Shown here one piece after another: positions 1-10,747 of a stretch of DNA of 64,000 nucleotides (position 1 is the stretch's first letter; each line of letters begins with the position of its first letter). The notes under the pieces were generated by a model. It did no database searches, was not told the origin of the DNA, and saw nothing but the letters and a program-made list of their open reading frames with translations. The stretch spans positions 62,001-126,000 of the forward strand of contig CANTFL010000320.1 of the NCBI GenBank assembly GCA_947650285.1, read 5' to 3'. The stretch comes from Hyaloperonospora brassicae (taxonomy: Eukaryota > Oomycota > Peronosporomycetes > Peronosporales > Peronosporaceae). The position numbers and the translations under genes were made by a program.

Positions 1-1305
1 ATCTCTATTTGGAGATGTCGCGATCTCGATCTTTAATCACTCCGATCTCGATTCGTCTTCGGGATCGGGGTCTTTGCTGTGCGGAAATCTTCACTCAGCA
101 AATAGTTGTCTTGCGTCGATCTTGCCTTGGGATCGGTCCGATATGGTCTCGGGATCGGCCGATCTTGCCGGAAGTGCGCAATGTGGGTGGATCGGCGTCT
201 TGTTTCGCCAAAATGAAACGTGGCAATCTGTCCAGTAGATCGCTTCGATATTGCTCGGTCTTGTCTTGAACGCCTTGTCCAGATCTTCTGACCACTTGGG
301 CCGCCTTGCAATCTTGTGTCCGAAATCCTTTTCCTTTACCGTTGTTTGCTGCTACCCTAGCAGTTTGAGTTGAGTTGAGTTACCTTAACCCCACCTTGGC
401 CAAACAATCTAAGGTGATTACACGAAACACGGCGCGTGCGACGTCTCTTGGTCGACGGGAGGCCAAATATCCTGCCCGGAAGAGAAGTCTGCGACGTGCT
501 TTATATGTAAAAACGGTAACTGTTTTATTATCCAACCAAATTAATAGCCATCCTATCCTTAAAGCCTATTCCAAACTGTAGGTCACTATCCAAACCGATA
601 TCACCTTTAATCTTGGCCGCCCCCTTGAACACGTGTCGAAATCTCGTGACCTGTGCTCCAAAGATAGCGCCAATACTCCCAATATCGTACCTAGACACCA
701 AAAAGGGAGCAAATTCCAAATGCGGTACCTAATACCCAATTTTGGTACCGAAAAGTCCAAAATAGTATCCAAAATGTGGAACGTGTTTAAATCCATTTTA
801 CGGCGTCAATTCAACCGGCTTCCACTAGCTCTTACGATCTGAACTTTTGCGACATCACTCATGGACCTTCAACAAGCATGTTTATCACGATTCAACAGCT
901 CCATCACCGATATATCCATAATCAGCAGGGAACATGACCGATCTGATGCCCAATTCGAGATTGTTGAGGATCGACACAGTGAGATCCGGCCCTATATGTT
1001 CTTCCGTTCGTTGTGCATGCTCCGATACCATCCTCAAGGGTTTATCTGCTCAATGGGACCATCCTTAGTTCTCACAACGGTCCCACGGGCTCCCACAAAC
1101 ATCCCCACTTCCAGATCGGTCCATAATTGACCTAAATCAGTACTCCCTTCGGGAGACCGGTAACGAGTGTCACCGATCTGATGGATTTCGGCACCTTTGT
1201 CACAGAGTCACCTCACATCGCCAGGTCCCATGGTCTCATTTTCCACCAGTAAGTGACACCTTAACTGCGTGGTCACCGATCCACGTCCCATCATTTGATT
1301 AGTGA
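1..1305 (-). repeat. Decayed retrotransposon repeat, inverted copy of 35,376-36,990
   Basis: Read on the minus strand, this block aligns by eye with 35,376-36,990 on the plus strand. Both share phrases such as the one starting AAAGTCACTAATCAAAT at the outer end, a run around GAGCAGATAAACC, the stretch ATTGGCGCTATCTTTG, and an arginine/glutamine/aspartate-rich conceptual frame (minus 33-311 here, plus 36,560-36,960 there). A CTTCCGGGCA motif and the phrase GGTCAGAAGATCTGGACAAGG also occur in both. The inner part resembles the LTR/leader blocks at 38,160, 48,600 and 63,240. There is no intact gene. The 35-kb copy carries extra sequence near 35,480-35,620 that is missing here. Confidence 0.7.
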
Positions 1306-1600
1306 CTTTACCACACCGGCTGGTCGTCGATGAGGCTCCTCGAGCGTTGATAGACCAATGCATTCCTAATCTCTCAACGCTACCAGTCGAAACATCTGCA
1401 AGCTATGCCACTCGAGGTTCGACGGCATGAATAATCAAGACCACGTAGGAACTTACCTTAAGCGTACGCGTATCCTGGACTTCGAAAATTCTGCACTGTA
1501 TTGATTCATCTCTCTTACTGAATCGCCCAGTCAGTTTGAATGGCTCTCTTTCCTTCTTCTTTTTACTTGCACATATACGTGATAAACGGAGATCGAATTT
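1305..1600 (+). repeat. Interspersed repeat, related to 13,030-13,380
   Basis: This stretch matches 13,030-13,380 in the same orientation: a CCGGCT-GTCGTCGA start, a GATATGCC/GCTATGCC-x-CTCGAGGTT segment, then ACTTACCTTAAG, a T/A-rich segment and a run of C/T-rich sequence. It abuts the end of the inverted repeat block, so it may be a flank of the same element or a second family. No coding frame is recognisable. Confidence 0.55.
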
Positions 1601-2517
1601 TTCAGCACCCTGTAGTTATTTCAGACACTCACCGCCTTCGGCTTCAACCTTTACGGTATCACCATTAACCACTCTCTGGAAAGTCTTACGTGTAAGATCG
1701 GATCAGCTTTGGGACGGAATATACTTTTTTGTACCAGTAACAAGTAACGACTTCCACACTACCGCGCCGACGTACTGATCGCAAGCCTACCAATTTCGAT
1801 CTTGACATGATTCTACCGAACAGCAAAATTACCTCTTTTAGCAGTGCCGCTGGAGAGGCCTAACTCGTGTTTACTGTGTCCTACAACTTACACGACTCTC
1901 CTAAACTACCGCATCTACATACAATCTTTGGAATATGAGCTACAGGGTTACATCAGCAACAATCCAACGTACTTGAAGTTCTCATCCACATACTCATGTC
2001 GAGTCCAATTTGCGGTTCCGGGGGGCCTTCGTCGAAGGCTTCTTCCCGTACCGTAGTTCCCTTGCTTTTCAACGATTAGCTCACCCCCACTTACTCCCAC
2101 TTCATAATTGTGGGCGAACTAGTGTCTAGCACTCTCGTTCGATATATTCTTTCTCTGTCGAACGAATTATATTAGCTAAGAAACTTGTTGGATACAATGT
2201 AATAATGAACGTAGCGGCACAGCCTTTACCGTTAGGGTATCGACGCACCATCGGTAAGGTACTTTACCACCGTTAGCGTGCTGTATCGTTGACCCACGTG
2301 TTCCCCTCAGAATCGAATAATCGATGTCAAACGACTCTTTGCCAAACACAATACTGAATCAAACAGGTCCACCAAATGACATGTGACTCCGCTCCCGAAT
2401 ATGTGACGAGGCTGTCTGTTGCATGCGGGTCCGACTTGCCAAGTGTCCTTTTTCGGTCCAAAAGCTGACACTTTGCTCGGGACACGAGTCGCGCGTGGCA
2501 GAAACGCTCCGCATGCA
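1601..2517. other. Intergenic, no gene recognised; probable upstream region of the SNAPc1-like gene
   Basis: The stretch to about 2,090 is repeat-like and carries no recognisable protein. From about 2,300 the base composition becomes GC-rich and approaches the SNAPc1-like start codon. I see no convincing promoter element. Confidence 0.4.
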
Positions 2518-5500
2518 ATGACTGGAGACGGCGACGGACTGCGGCGAGGCCGTCGGCGCCCTCCGCTGCCCCACCGCCCGCGCATCGCCCACCGCACGTC
2601 CGCGCAGCGCGAACGAGCGGCGCCAGACGTGGACTGGGGGCACTCGCTGCAGCACTTTGCGGCCGTCGTGCGGGACGACCTGCGCGAGCTCTCCGCTCGC
2701 TTTGTCCACGAGGTCGGCCCACTCTCTCTGCCCATTCTGTCGCCTGAACGCCGCAATCGGTCGATCCTCTCCATCTCATGTTGTCCGTCTGTTGCTACTT
2801 GTGCCTCTCTGTCTCTGTCTCTGTCGACAGAACGTCGTGACGTTTGCTGCGTGGAAACGGCTCTGGACCGAGACGCGCATGAGTGCCGCCTTCCTCGTCG
2901 AGTTCTGGGAGAGTACGCCCACGGACGTCCACAAGACGATCCTGCAACAGACGCTGGACGAAGCGGTCTCGCTCGTTGACGAGCACGACGGAGTGTTCGA
3001 CACGGCAGCAGCCGTTGCGGCCCTCGTTGGCCGTGTGTTTGCCATGTATTGCGCCTACTCGGTGCAACTCGGCTCGCCCAAGCACAAAATTGACACAGAC
3101 CCGCAGGACTGGACGGCGCTGCTCACGATTGACTGCGTCATGGCCGGTGTGGGCGCTGCACTGCTCCCGACTGGCGCACGCCAAGCGAGAGCGATGCTGC
3201 ATCGGCTGGTCGCGCACGAGCACGCTTTTCTTCGCTGCTTGCAGGGCTTTGGACCACGTGTTCGCGTGAAGAAGCGCCCAGCAAGGGCTGCGGTGGACGC
3301 CAGTCGAGACGTGTCGCTCCACGACGGCGCTGCGATGGCAAAAGACGCGCTAGTAAGTGTCTGTCCATTCTCTGGCTGTTGTCTGCAGCGCAAGCTCATC
3401 TGATTGCAATGTGACTTGTCTGGCCAGGTCGACCGAAGCAGAGTGAAACAGCTAAGCACACTAGACAAGCGCTACCAAGACCTCGTGCGTCGAGCGCGAG
3501 CTGGGCCGTCTGTACCGAATGCTAGCGCTGGACTAGATGCGCGTCCGGCTAATGTCGTCGTCTCAACATCCCGGCTTTCCAAGCCACTAGCTCAAGGAGC
3601 AGAACATGACGGCCAAGAACTGACCCGTGCATTGACTTTGTACGTGGAGTACAAAGCAAACGAAGAGGCCCGCAGACGCGATCGCGTTGCGCGCGCAGCG
3701 GCTGTGCGTGACCTCGACAGCAAGACAAGTATGCTTGGACCGGAAGATGATGGCAGTGCCACATCGGATCTGAGCGATCAAGGCAGTAGTATTGTGCCTC
3801 TCCCGTCCAGTGCCATGGCCGTATCTCTTGCTTCCAGTCGGCGTGGGTCACACAGAAGGCATCACAGCAGTGGCGGTAGTGAGGACGCTTTGGCTGAGCT
3901 CGAGTCTGAGCTACACGAAAACATTCTGGGCGGCCAGGTCGAACCAAGTCGTACTCAACCACCTCGAAAGCTGAAGAGAGGCAATTCATCCTCAAGGTTG
4001 AGTGAAATCAGTGAAGCAGACAGCGACGCCCTCGCCGATCTTGAGGACGAATTGGAGCAAAGTTGTGGCATTGTGTCATCGCAAACTCAGAGGGATGAAC
4101 TGCCAGGAAAGGCAAAGACGCGCACAAACCGAAAGCGTGGCAGGGACCGTGCTTCCGCCGGCATCGTCTTGAGAAACACCAAGCCTACAGCGGTATCCAC
4201 GGCAACATCTGCTCGGGCTCGATTGACACCAAAACGGCCGAGAAGTGATTCGGTGGCAAGCTCACTATCAATTGCAGATTCGTGGACTGTGTCTTCGATC
4301 GCTGACAGTGATGGACTGGCTGCAATCCAAGCCGAGCTCGATGCTGTTCCTACGCTTCCGGGGTCACAGAAGAGCAAGTCTACTCCCCGTCGTCTCACTG
4401 ATCATCAGGCGCCACCAGTCGAGTTGAGGAGCAGTGCAGTGCACGATTCGACAGCAAAACCAAAAGCCAAGCAAGTGGCTCGGCAAACTGCTGACCGTGC
4501 AAGTGGAAGGTGTACAGCCTCTGTTCAGCCCAAGAAGTGTGAGCTGTCGTCAACGAACCAGCGCGCAAAGGGCAAGCCAAGAGCATTGTCACTGCTTTCG
4601 GACAGCAGCGAGTGTAAAGGTCAGCCTGAAGCAGAAGTCGACTTGACTACCAGCTTTTGCACGTCTATCGCAGACAGACCCCGGAGATCGTCTCGATTGG
4701 TGTCTGCGGCATCAGAAACTGGGAGCGACGCCATCGATGAGCTGGAGAGAGAACTCAACGCCAGTGCGGCAACTCTCACTGCAATCGCGCCATCACCGAT
4801 GCCAGCATCAACCAGGCAGGCACCACGCAAGCGAGCGGCTGTACCATCAAAGCGTGCCGGTGAACGTACATACACTCGAAGTAGCGCGAAGAAGTTACGA
4901 CTTCGTGAGGCGACCACGTCAGTTGCAGATGGCCAACCTTCGTCTGCTCAGACGTTTCGCGCGACTGAAGGCACGCAGCGTGCAGTGCCGATTGCACGCC
5001 AGGGATCTTCTCGAATAAGTTCCGTCATGTCAGATACCGAGAGTGATGGACTGGCAGATTTGATGGCAGAACTCGACACCATCGCCACGGTCCGAACAAC
5101 AAGTACTCGACCACGTCAAGAGAAGGACGCTCATGCTACAAGTGTCAACACGCGCTCTACAGCTCGGGAGAAGTCACTTGTTTTGCCGGGTCCAGGCGTG
5201 TCTCACTCCGGTACAGCTCGATCGGTGATTCCATCCTCTACCGTGACACCATCTGACGCCGTCAGCCCGCCACGACGTTCCGCTCGTTTGAGCTCATTGG
5301 CCGCATCAGATACTGAGAGCGACGGCGTAGGCGAGTTACCATCAGACACCGCTAGTCTTCTGCGACGCTCTGCTCGTTTGAGTTCCCTGGCAGCATCCGA
5401 TACTGAGAGCGATGGCGTAGAAGACTTGATAGCTGAACTTGAAAGAGGTCCAGCTGGGAATCGTGTGATGACGAGCACAAAGAAGCCCAAGGCACGAGTA

Positions 5501-5782
5501 CGAGCGACTCGAAGGCAATCAACTCGTGCGTCGGGAGTGAAGCCGAGGCAAAACCGAGCGAAAAAAGAACCGAAAGCAGTTCGCGATCCCCGTGTCGGGA
5601 CTCGGCAAGCAGCTCCACGAAAGTCAGCTGCCATGCTTTCCACTCTTGAGCACCCGACTGCACCAAGAAACTTGCCCAGCTCTCGACGGTCTACTCGATC
5701 AAGTTCGGTAGCCTTTGACAGCAATAGTGAAGATTTAGCGGAACTGGAAGCCGAGTTGCAAGCTGGATACGCCCGACGCTAG
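2518..5782 (+). CDS. SNAPc subunit 1 (SNAP43)-like protein with a long repeat-bearing tail
   Basis: Probable subunit of the snRNA-activating protein complex, which binds the proximal sequence element of snRNA promoters in the nucleus. Three exons are inferred: 2,518-2,712, 2,831-3,352 and 3,428-5,782, giving 1,023 residues. The introns are 118 and 75 bp; the second has a standard GTAAGT donor, while the first starts GTCGGC. Residues about 41-205 resemble SNAP43: the segment CAYSVQLGSPKHKI followed by QDW at 140-159 corresponds to the family's YNTQLCQPKQKI...DW. Residues 240-1,023 are Ser/Arg/Lys-rich, apparently disordered, and carry eight copies of a motif like RLSSLAASDTESDG..DL.AELE, the last near the C-terminus. 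Human SNAPC1 is about 370 residues, so the tail is an extension. The start ATG at 2,518 was chosen because it precedes the conserved region; an in-frame upstream ATG at 2,419 is possible. Family assignment comes from remembered similarity and is fairly confident. Confidence 0.7.
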
Positions 5783-6270
5783 AATTGGTTTGAACCAGTT
5801 CCTGCCATTATTGGAGTACGAGACTGCCGAACAAAGAAGTAAAGCTCTGCAGGGAGCAAGTGTGCCGCGGACGAGAAAAAGTGTGAATCTGCTTAGCGTG
5901 GAATCCTCGCATGCAATGAGGTTGGAGTCTTGACCAGTACAGTCAAAGTCTGCTGGTTGTAACGGTCGAACTCGGCTACGCGGGTAGTTTTGTTCCAAAG
6001 CACGTGCTTCCAGTGTCCACCACAGCCTTATCAGCACCGCTTACACCTTACGTCCTTTCGCTGCCTCTGAGATTTGAGCAGGGGCAGCAACGTCCGACAG
6101 GAAAGTGCATGTCAACCCGTCTTCTTGACAGTACAACATGCAAACGGACAAACAACAGCGAAGTCTCCACAAGGCCTCAACGTTCGATCGAACGCACCAG
6201 CGAGTACGGGCACGCCCCGTGAGCACACGATTGACACTCTTGGCCATCAGCCCTCTACTTCGGCAGCCCT
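5783..6270. other. Convergent 3' intergenic region
   Basis: This gap lies between the stop codons of the SNAPc1-like gene (+) and the MFS transporter (-). It should hold both 3' UTRs and polyadenylation sites. I see no additional gene. Confidence 0.6.
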
Positions 6271-7817
6271 CTACTTGCTCTTACCCTCGACATCAGTACC
6301 ACTCGAGTCGCTGCCTGCTACTGCTAGATCCGGTGCGAAGCAGAGGATGCCAGCACTGAATGCAGCAAGACATGCCGCACCGTACGCGGGTCCATCGATC
6401 GAAGCAACGTACGTCCATCCTGACAAAACTGAATCGGGAATTCGCAGTAGGTAGACCACATTCGTGACAGATGCGTCAAAACGTGCAACAAGTATGATCA
6501 GATAAGCGTCTACTACACTTACCTGGTCCGACGGTTCTGGATACAGACTACATAAGCATCCCAGATCAGCAACAGCGGTCAATGCCAGGACAGCGCGTGC
6601 ATCAGTCCACGTTGGCTTACCGTCAGAGACGAAGAGACACCCATGAAAGTCCCTATGTGTTCCTGCGAAACGAGCGTGGTTTGTAGCGCCAGTGAGCTAG
6701 CACGGGTGATGCTACAAGGCGCGAACCCACACAGCGCAGACGGATCAGATGCACCTCAAACACGATGAGCGACCGCCAGAGCACCTCACCTAATGGAAAT
6801 GACCTGAGGCACAAGTGTCAAATACACTGTACTGATTGCTGTGGCGCCCGAAAGGACAAAGAACGTCATTGCGTACGTGACAACTGATAGTTGCAGCACC
6901 AGCATGTTGGACTTCACAAACTTTGTGACAAACCCAACCGAGAAACTGCCAACGACGCCCAGCAGACCCATGTAACTCAGCATCAACCCGCGATCCTTCG
7001 AATCCATCCCGAACTTGTCCTCCAGCAGCACGGAAAAGTGCGTGCGATACAAAACAGCTGCCATCGTCAGCAACAGTCTCGCCATCAGCAGTGTCTGCGC
7101 CGACTTGGACGCTTTCACAATGTCTCGAATCCCACCGAGTTTCGTCCACGCGTTGTGCAGGACGTGTTGCCAGTCCACAGACCGACCGCGTTCGTCCTTC
7201 GCTTGGCTTTGCAACATATCCGCAGCAGTTTCCGTCGACACGACAGCCTCGCAGCTCTCTGGATCCGCGTAAAAGCGCGACACGAGGCAACAGTTGACCC
7301 CAAAGAGTGCCGTCGTCAGCAGCGTCGCGTAGCTGAACCCGTTCGGCACACTGCTCACGTAGCCTCCGACGGTCGGGCCGACAACAAAGCCCGCGTTGAT
7401 CGCTGCATGGAGTCTGCCAATGATCACGGCGCGTCGCTCGGCCGGCTCTCCGTCCGTGACGGCCACTTTGATGAGGTCGAGCGTGTGCTTGAACAGCGCG
7501 GCCGGGACGCGCGACACAAAGACGACGTAGACGTTCCACGAGAGCGCCAGCAGCAGATAACTCAGCGACGTACCTACGAGACACGACAAGAGCACGCGCT
7601 TGCGGCCGTAGCGGTCGCTCAGGCTGCCGACCAGCGGCGCCGCGAAGAACTGGAGACAGCCGTAGACGGACAGGAGTAGGCCAAAGACCAGTGCGCCAGC
7701 GTCCATGGACTTGACGTACTGCGGGAGCGCCGGCAGGATCATAGACACGCCCAACATGTCGAGGAACGCGACGACAAAGAGCACGCGACGTGCCGCGCGG
7801 GGGCGGGCGGCGGCCAT
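6271..7817 (-). CDS. MFSD9-like major facilitator superfamily transporter, four exons
   Basis: Membrane transporter of the major facilitator superfamily; the substrate cannot be read from sequence. Exons on the minus strand are 7,817-6,790, 6,711-6,621, 6,547-6,523 and 6,419-6,271, totalling 1,293 nt (430 residues), which is divisible by three. The first helix follows the start directly (VLFVVAFLDMLGVSMILP). The loop 2-3 signature is GSLSDRYGRKRVLL. A segment SRVPAALFKHTLD followed by VVGPTVGGYVS resembles MFSD9. The 25-nt third exon joins SSLT to SVSRTVGP and then to the last helix pair (YGAACLAAFSAGILC). All introns are GT-AG. An in-frame ATG at 8,012 would add 65 basic residues, but would overlap the gene on the other strand's promoter, so 7,817 is preferred. 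The gene is convergent with the SNAPc1-like gene and divergent from HisRS. Confidence 0.85.
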
Positions 7818-8050
7818 GTTTTGTGTCCGACGCCCGGGCGCCCGCTTTTGTCCGGTGCGCAGGACCGCCCGGCGCAAATTGTGCTTTTCTTTGCTGCCGC
7901 TCGATCGTGCTTTTTTCGCACTCTTGGCGCAGCGCGCAGTCTCGGCTAAGTAGCCGCTACGTAGTCGCAGCCCTCGCGTCGGCCACCCGTCGCCGCACCC
8001 CCACACGCCCATCGCCCGCGTCCGCTGCCGCTGCTGCTCTGCTGACGGCT
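7818..8050. promoter_or_regulatory. Putative bidirectional promoter between MFS transporter and HisRS
   Basis: Only 233 bp separate the two inferred start codons, so both core promoters and 5' leaders must lie here or overlap the neighbouring coding region. The stretch is GC-rich with a T-rich segment near 7,883-7,920. I see no clear TATA box. This rests on spacing alone. Confidence 0.4.
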
Positions 8051-10747
8051 ATGACGGCGTCTACGCGCGTGACGATCGGCGCCGGTCGCCTCTCGATCGC
8101 AGACGTCTGCGCGGTCGCTGCGCTCGACGCGCCGGTCGCTCTCGACGCGCCAGTGGCTCTACTTGCGACCGCGCCGGCCGCCTGTCGGCTCCAGTGGTCG
8201 GCGCGCTCGTGCGCCTCCGCCTCTCTCTCCTCTTGTGCGGCGTCTGCGTCGTCTGCGTCGCTTGCAGTGCGCCGCGCGACGCTCGTGCTGCTGCTGCACC
8301 GTCTGCTGCACTTGCAGTCGGTCGAGAATGCGGCGCACGTGGCCGCACTGCTCAACCAGCCGCTCGAGTCGAGCGCTCCTGTGGCCGCCTGCGCCGTCGA
8401 TCTGCCCGTCGCGCTCGCCCCCGCAGCGCAGGCGCTCGTGCACCAGACGCCGCTCACGCTGTTGGCAGAGGCGGTGCTGACTGTCGGCGGGGCGCGCGCT
8501 CTGCTGCCGGTGGCGGACGCAGTGGCTGCGATCACGTGCGAGTCGCTGCGCGTCGACTCGCGCGCTTTCGACGCAGAGTTTGTCGACAGCGCGCGGCCCC
8601 ATCGCGGCATTCTCACGTCGGCGCAGAACCTGCGGCTGCTGCTGGACGGGTCCAAGTACGTCAACAGGCAGCAAGTGGACGTCGCGGCCATGACCAGTGT
8701 CCGCTGCGTCCCGCAGTACCACGGACCGGTGCGCGACGCTGTGCTGATGGCCTACAAGACTGTCGAAGCTGAGGTCAGCGGACTGGGGCGCTGGGGCGGG
8801 TCCGCCGACGTGGAGATCCACCCGCAAGTGCTGCAGACAGCGCTCTCGAGCACGACCGACGCGCTGCACGTGCTGCTTCGAGGCAGTACGGATCGTCTCC
8901 GGCTCCTCGGCGCTACGGCTGCTGACGTGCCGTGCACGATCCACGCTGTCGCGCTCGTGGAGACAACTGCCGCTGCACTCGCACGTGAGCTCGTGCCATC
9001 GTTGCAGTTTTTCACCGAGGAAGAAGCGCAGCTGAAACGTTCGCTGGCTGAGAAGACTGCGAAAGCGCACGAGGCAGCGGCGAAAGCTGCAGCTGCGGCG
9101 GCCAAGGAAGACGCGAAGCTCGCGGCGATGTCGGAAGCACAGCGCAGCAAAATCATGGACAAACGCCGCAAAAAACTGGAGAAGCAGCAGGAAAAAGAGA
9201 CCGCAAAGAAAAGCGGCAAAGAAGAGCTGAAGATCGGTCTCGGTAGCCAGGCAGTGCGGCAGTACCTGCTCGCGATTGGCGACGCGTGGCAGACGCGTGT
9301 GGAAAAGTCGGCGTTCGATCTACGTGCTTCTGGCCTGTCGTCGTTCTTGGAAGGACTGTTTGTGCGTTTGGGCAGTGGCGGCGCTCGTCGCAAGCCGAAG
9401 ATCGCCAAGGGCTCGCAGGACTTTTTGCCGCACCAGATGGCTCTGCGTGAGAAGATCTTTAACAAGATTCGCATCGTTTTCAAGCGTCACGCCGGTGTCG
9501 AGATTGAGACGCCTGTGTTTGAGCTGAAGGAAACGCTCACGGGCAAGTATGGAGAGGACAGCAAGCTCATTTACGACTTGGCTGACCAGGGTGGAGAACT
9601 ACTGGCGCTGCGCTACGATCTGACAGTGCCATTTGCTCGCTTCATGGCCCTACACAGCCCTGGCAACATCAGGCGCTACCATATCGCTCGTGTCTATCGC
9701 CGCGACAACCCACAGATGGCCCGCGGTCGTTTCCGTGAGTTTTACCAGTGCGACTTCGACATCGCTGGTACGTACGCACCCATGCTCCCAGATGCCGAGG
9801 TTTTGTCGATTGGTATCGAAGTACTGCAGCAGTTTCCGGAGCTTGGCCCTGTGAAAGTGAAAGTAAGCCATCGATTGCTCCTGGATGCTATTCTCGCGAT
9901 CTGTGGCGTGCCAGCTGACAAGATTCGCACAACGTGTAGTGCGATCGACAAGCTGGATAAGGAGCCGTGGAGTGAAGTACGACGCGAGATGGTGGAGGAA
10001 AAGGATATTCTGGAGGAAGTGGCCGACCGTATCGAGCCGTTCGTGTGCAAAGTGGGCTCGCCGCGCGAATTGCACGAACAGCTCGTGAAGGAAAACATGT
10101 TTGGCGACAACGTTGACGCGCGCCGTGCCATGGACGAGTTGGCGCTGCTCTTCAACTATCTCGAGGCCATGGGCGTCCTGGATTATATATCGTTTGATCT
10201 GAGTCTTGCTCGTGGACTGGACTACTATACGGGTCTCATCTACGAGTTTGTGTTGACGAGTCCGGAGCACGAAGTTGGCTCGATCGCCGCCGGTGGACGC
10301 TACGACAATCTTGTGGGCATGTTCTCCGCGACGGACCAGCAGATCCCCTGCGTAGGTGTTAGTCTCGGTATCGAGCGTATCTTCGGCATCCTCCAGGCCC
10401 ATGCCGAGAAGCAGATAACTAGCGCGGCCTCCCCGTCACAAGTCCTGGTCGCGTCCACGAGCAATGGTTTGCTGATACCGCGATTGGAGCTATGCAAGCA
10501 GCTGTGGCTGTCTAACATTTCGGCTGAAGTAATGCAGACGGAGAACCCCAAGTTTATCAAGCAGCTGCACTACGCTTTGGAAAGTGGCACGCCGTATATG
10601 GTGGTAATTGGCGAAGACGAGTTAGCCAAGGGTGTCGTGAGGGTGAAAGACATGGCGTCGAAGGATGAGGTGACTATTGAGCGTACCGAGCTTGTTGCCG
10701 AGCTGCTGCGTCGAGGATGCCGAACGACCGATACACTCAGTGTGTGA
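8051..10747 (+). CDS. Histidyl-tRNA synthetase with plant-type N-terminal extension
   Basis: Class II aminoacyl-tRNA synthetase that charges tRNA-His. It is a single exon of 898 residues. The ATG at 8,051 is the first in frame; the open frame extends upstream to 7,790 but only from a GTG. Residues about 1-320 form an Ala-rich N-terminal domain resembling that of plant cytosolic HisRS, with an LRLLLDGSKYVNRQQ segment and a following Q-Y-H-G-P-V-R-D. Residues about 322-400 are a Lys/Ala/Glu-rich helical linker. The catalytic core starts near 447 (KGSQDFLPHQM), motif 2 contains ARGRFREFYQCDFD near 557, the histidine A motif is RGLDYYTG near 721 and motif 3 is GVSLGIERIF near 769. A C-terminal anticodon-binding domain follows. 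All expected catalytic motifs are present, so the enzyme should be active. No separate mitochondrial leader is obvious from this ATG. Confidence 0.95.
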   Translation: MTASTRVTIGAGRLSIADVCAVAALDAPVALDAPVALLATAPAACRLQWSARSCASASLSSCAASASSASLAVRRATLVLLLHRLLHLQSVENAAHVAALLNQPLESSAPVAACAVDLPVALAPAAQALVHQTPLTLLAEAVLTVGGARALLPVADAVAAITCESLRVDSRAFDAEFVDSARPHRGILTSAQNLRLLLDGSKYVNRQQVDVAAMTSVRCVPQYHGPVRDAVLMAYKTVEAEVSGLGRWGGSADVEIHPQVLQTALSSTTDALHVLLRGSTDRLRLLGATAADVPCTIHAVALVETTAAALARELVPSLQFFTEEEAQLKRSLAEKTAKAHEAAAKAAAAAAKEDAKLAAMSEAQRSKIMDKRRKKLEKQQEKETAKKSGKEELKIGLGSQAVRQYLLAIGDAWQTRVEKSAFDLRASGLSSFLEGLFVRLGSGGARRKPKIAKGSQDFLPHQMALREKIFNKIRIVFKRHAGVEIETPVFELKETLTGKYGEDSKLIYDLADQGGELLALRYDLTVPFARFMALHSPGNIRRYHIARVYRRDNPQMARGRFREFYQCDFDIAGTYAPMLPDAEVLSIGIEVLQQFPELGPVKVKVSHRLLLDAILAICGVPADKIRTTCSAIDKLDKEPWSEVRREMVEEKDILEEVADRIEPFVCKVGSPRELHEQLVKENMFGDNVDARRAMDELALLFNYLEAMGVLDYISFDLSLARGLDYYTGLIYEFVLTSPEHEVGSIAAGGRYDNLVGMFSATDQQIPCVGVSLGIERIFGILQAHAEKQITSAASPSQVLVASTSNGLLIPRLELCKQLWLSNISAEVMQTENPKFIKQLHYALESGTPYMVVIGEDELAKGVVRVKDMASKDEVTIERTELVAELLRRGCRTTDTLSV

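Noticed and set aside
7790..8050. Upstream extension of HisRS by 87 codons
   Set aside because: It begins at GTG and has no ATG. It also overlaps the start of the divergent transporter gene. Kept only as a finding about possible non-AUG initiation.
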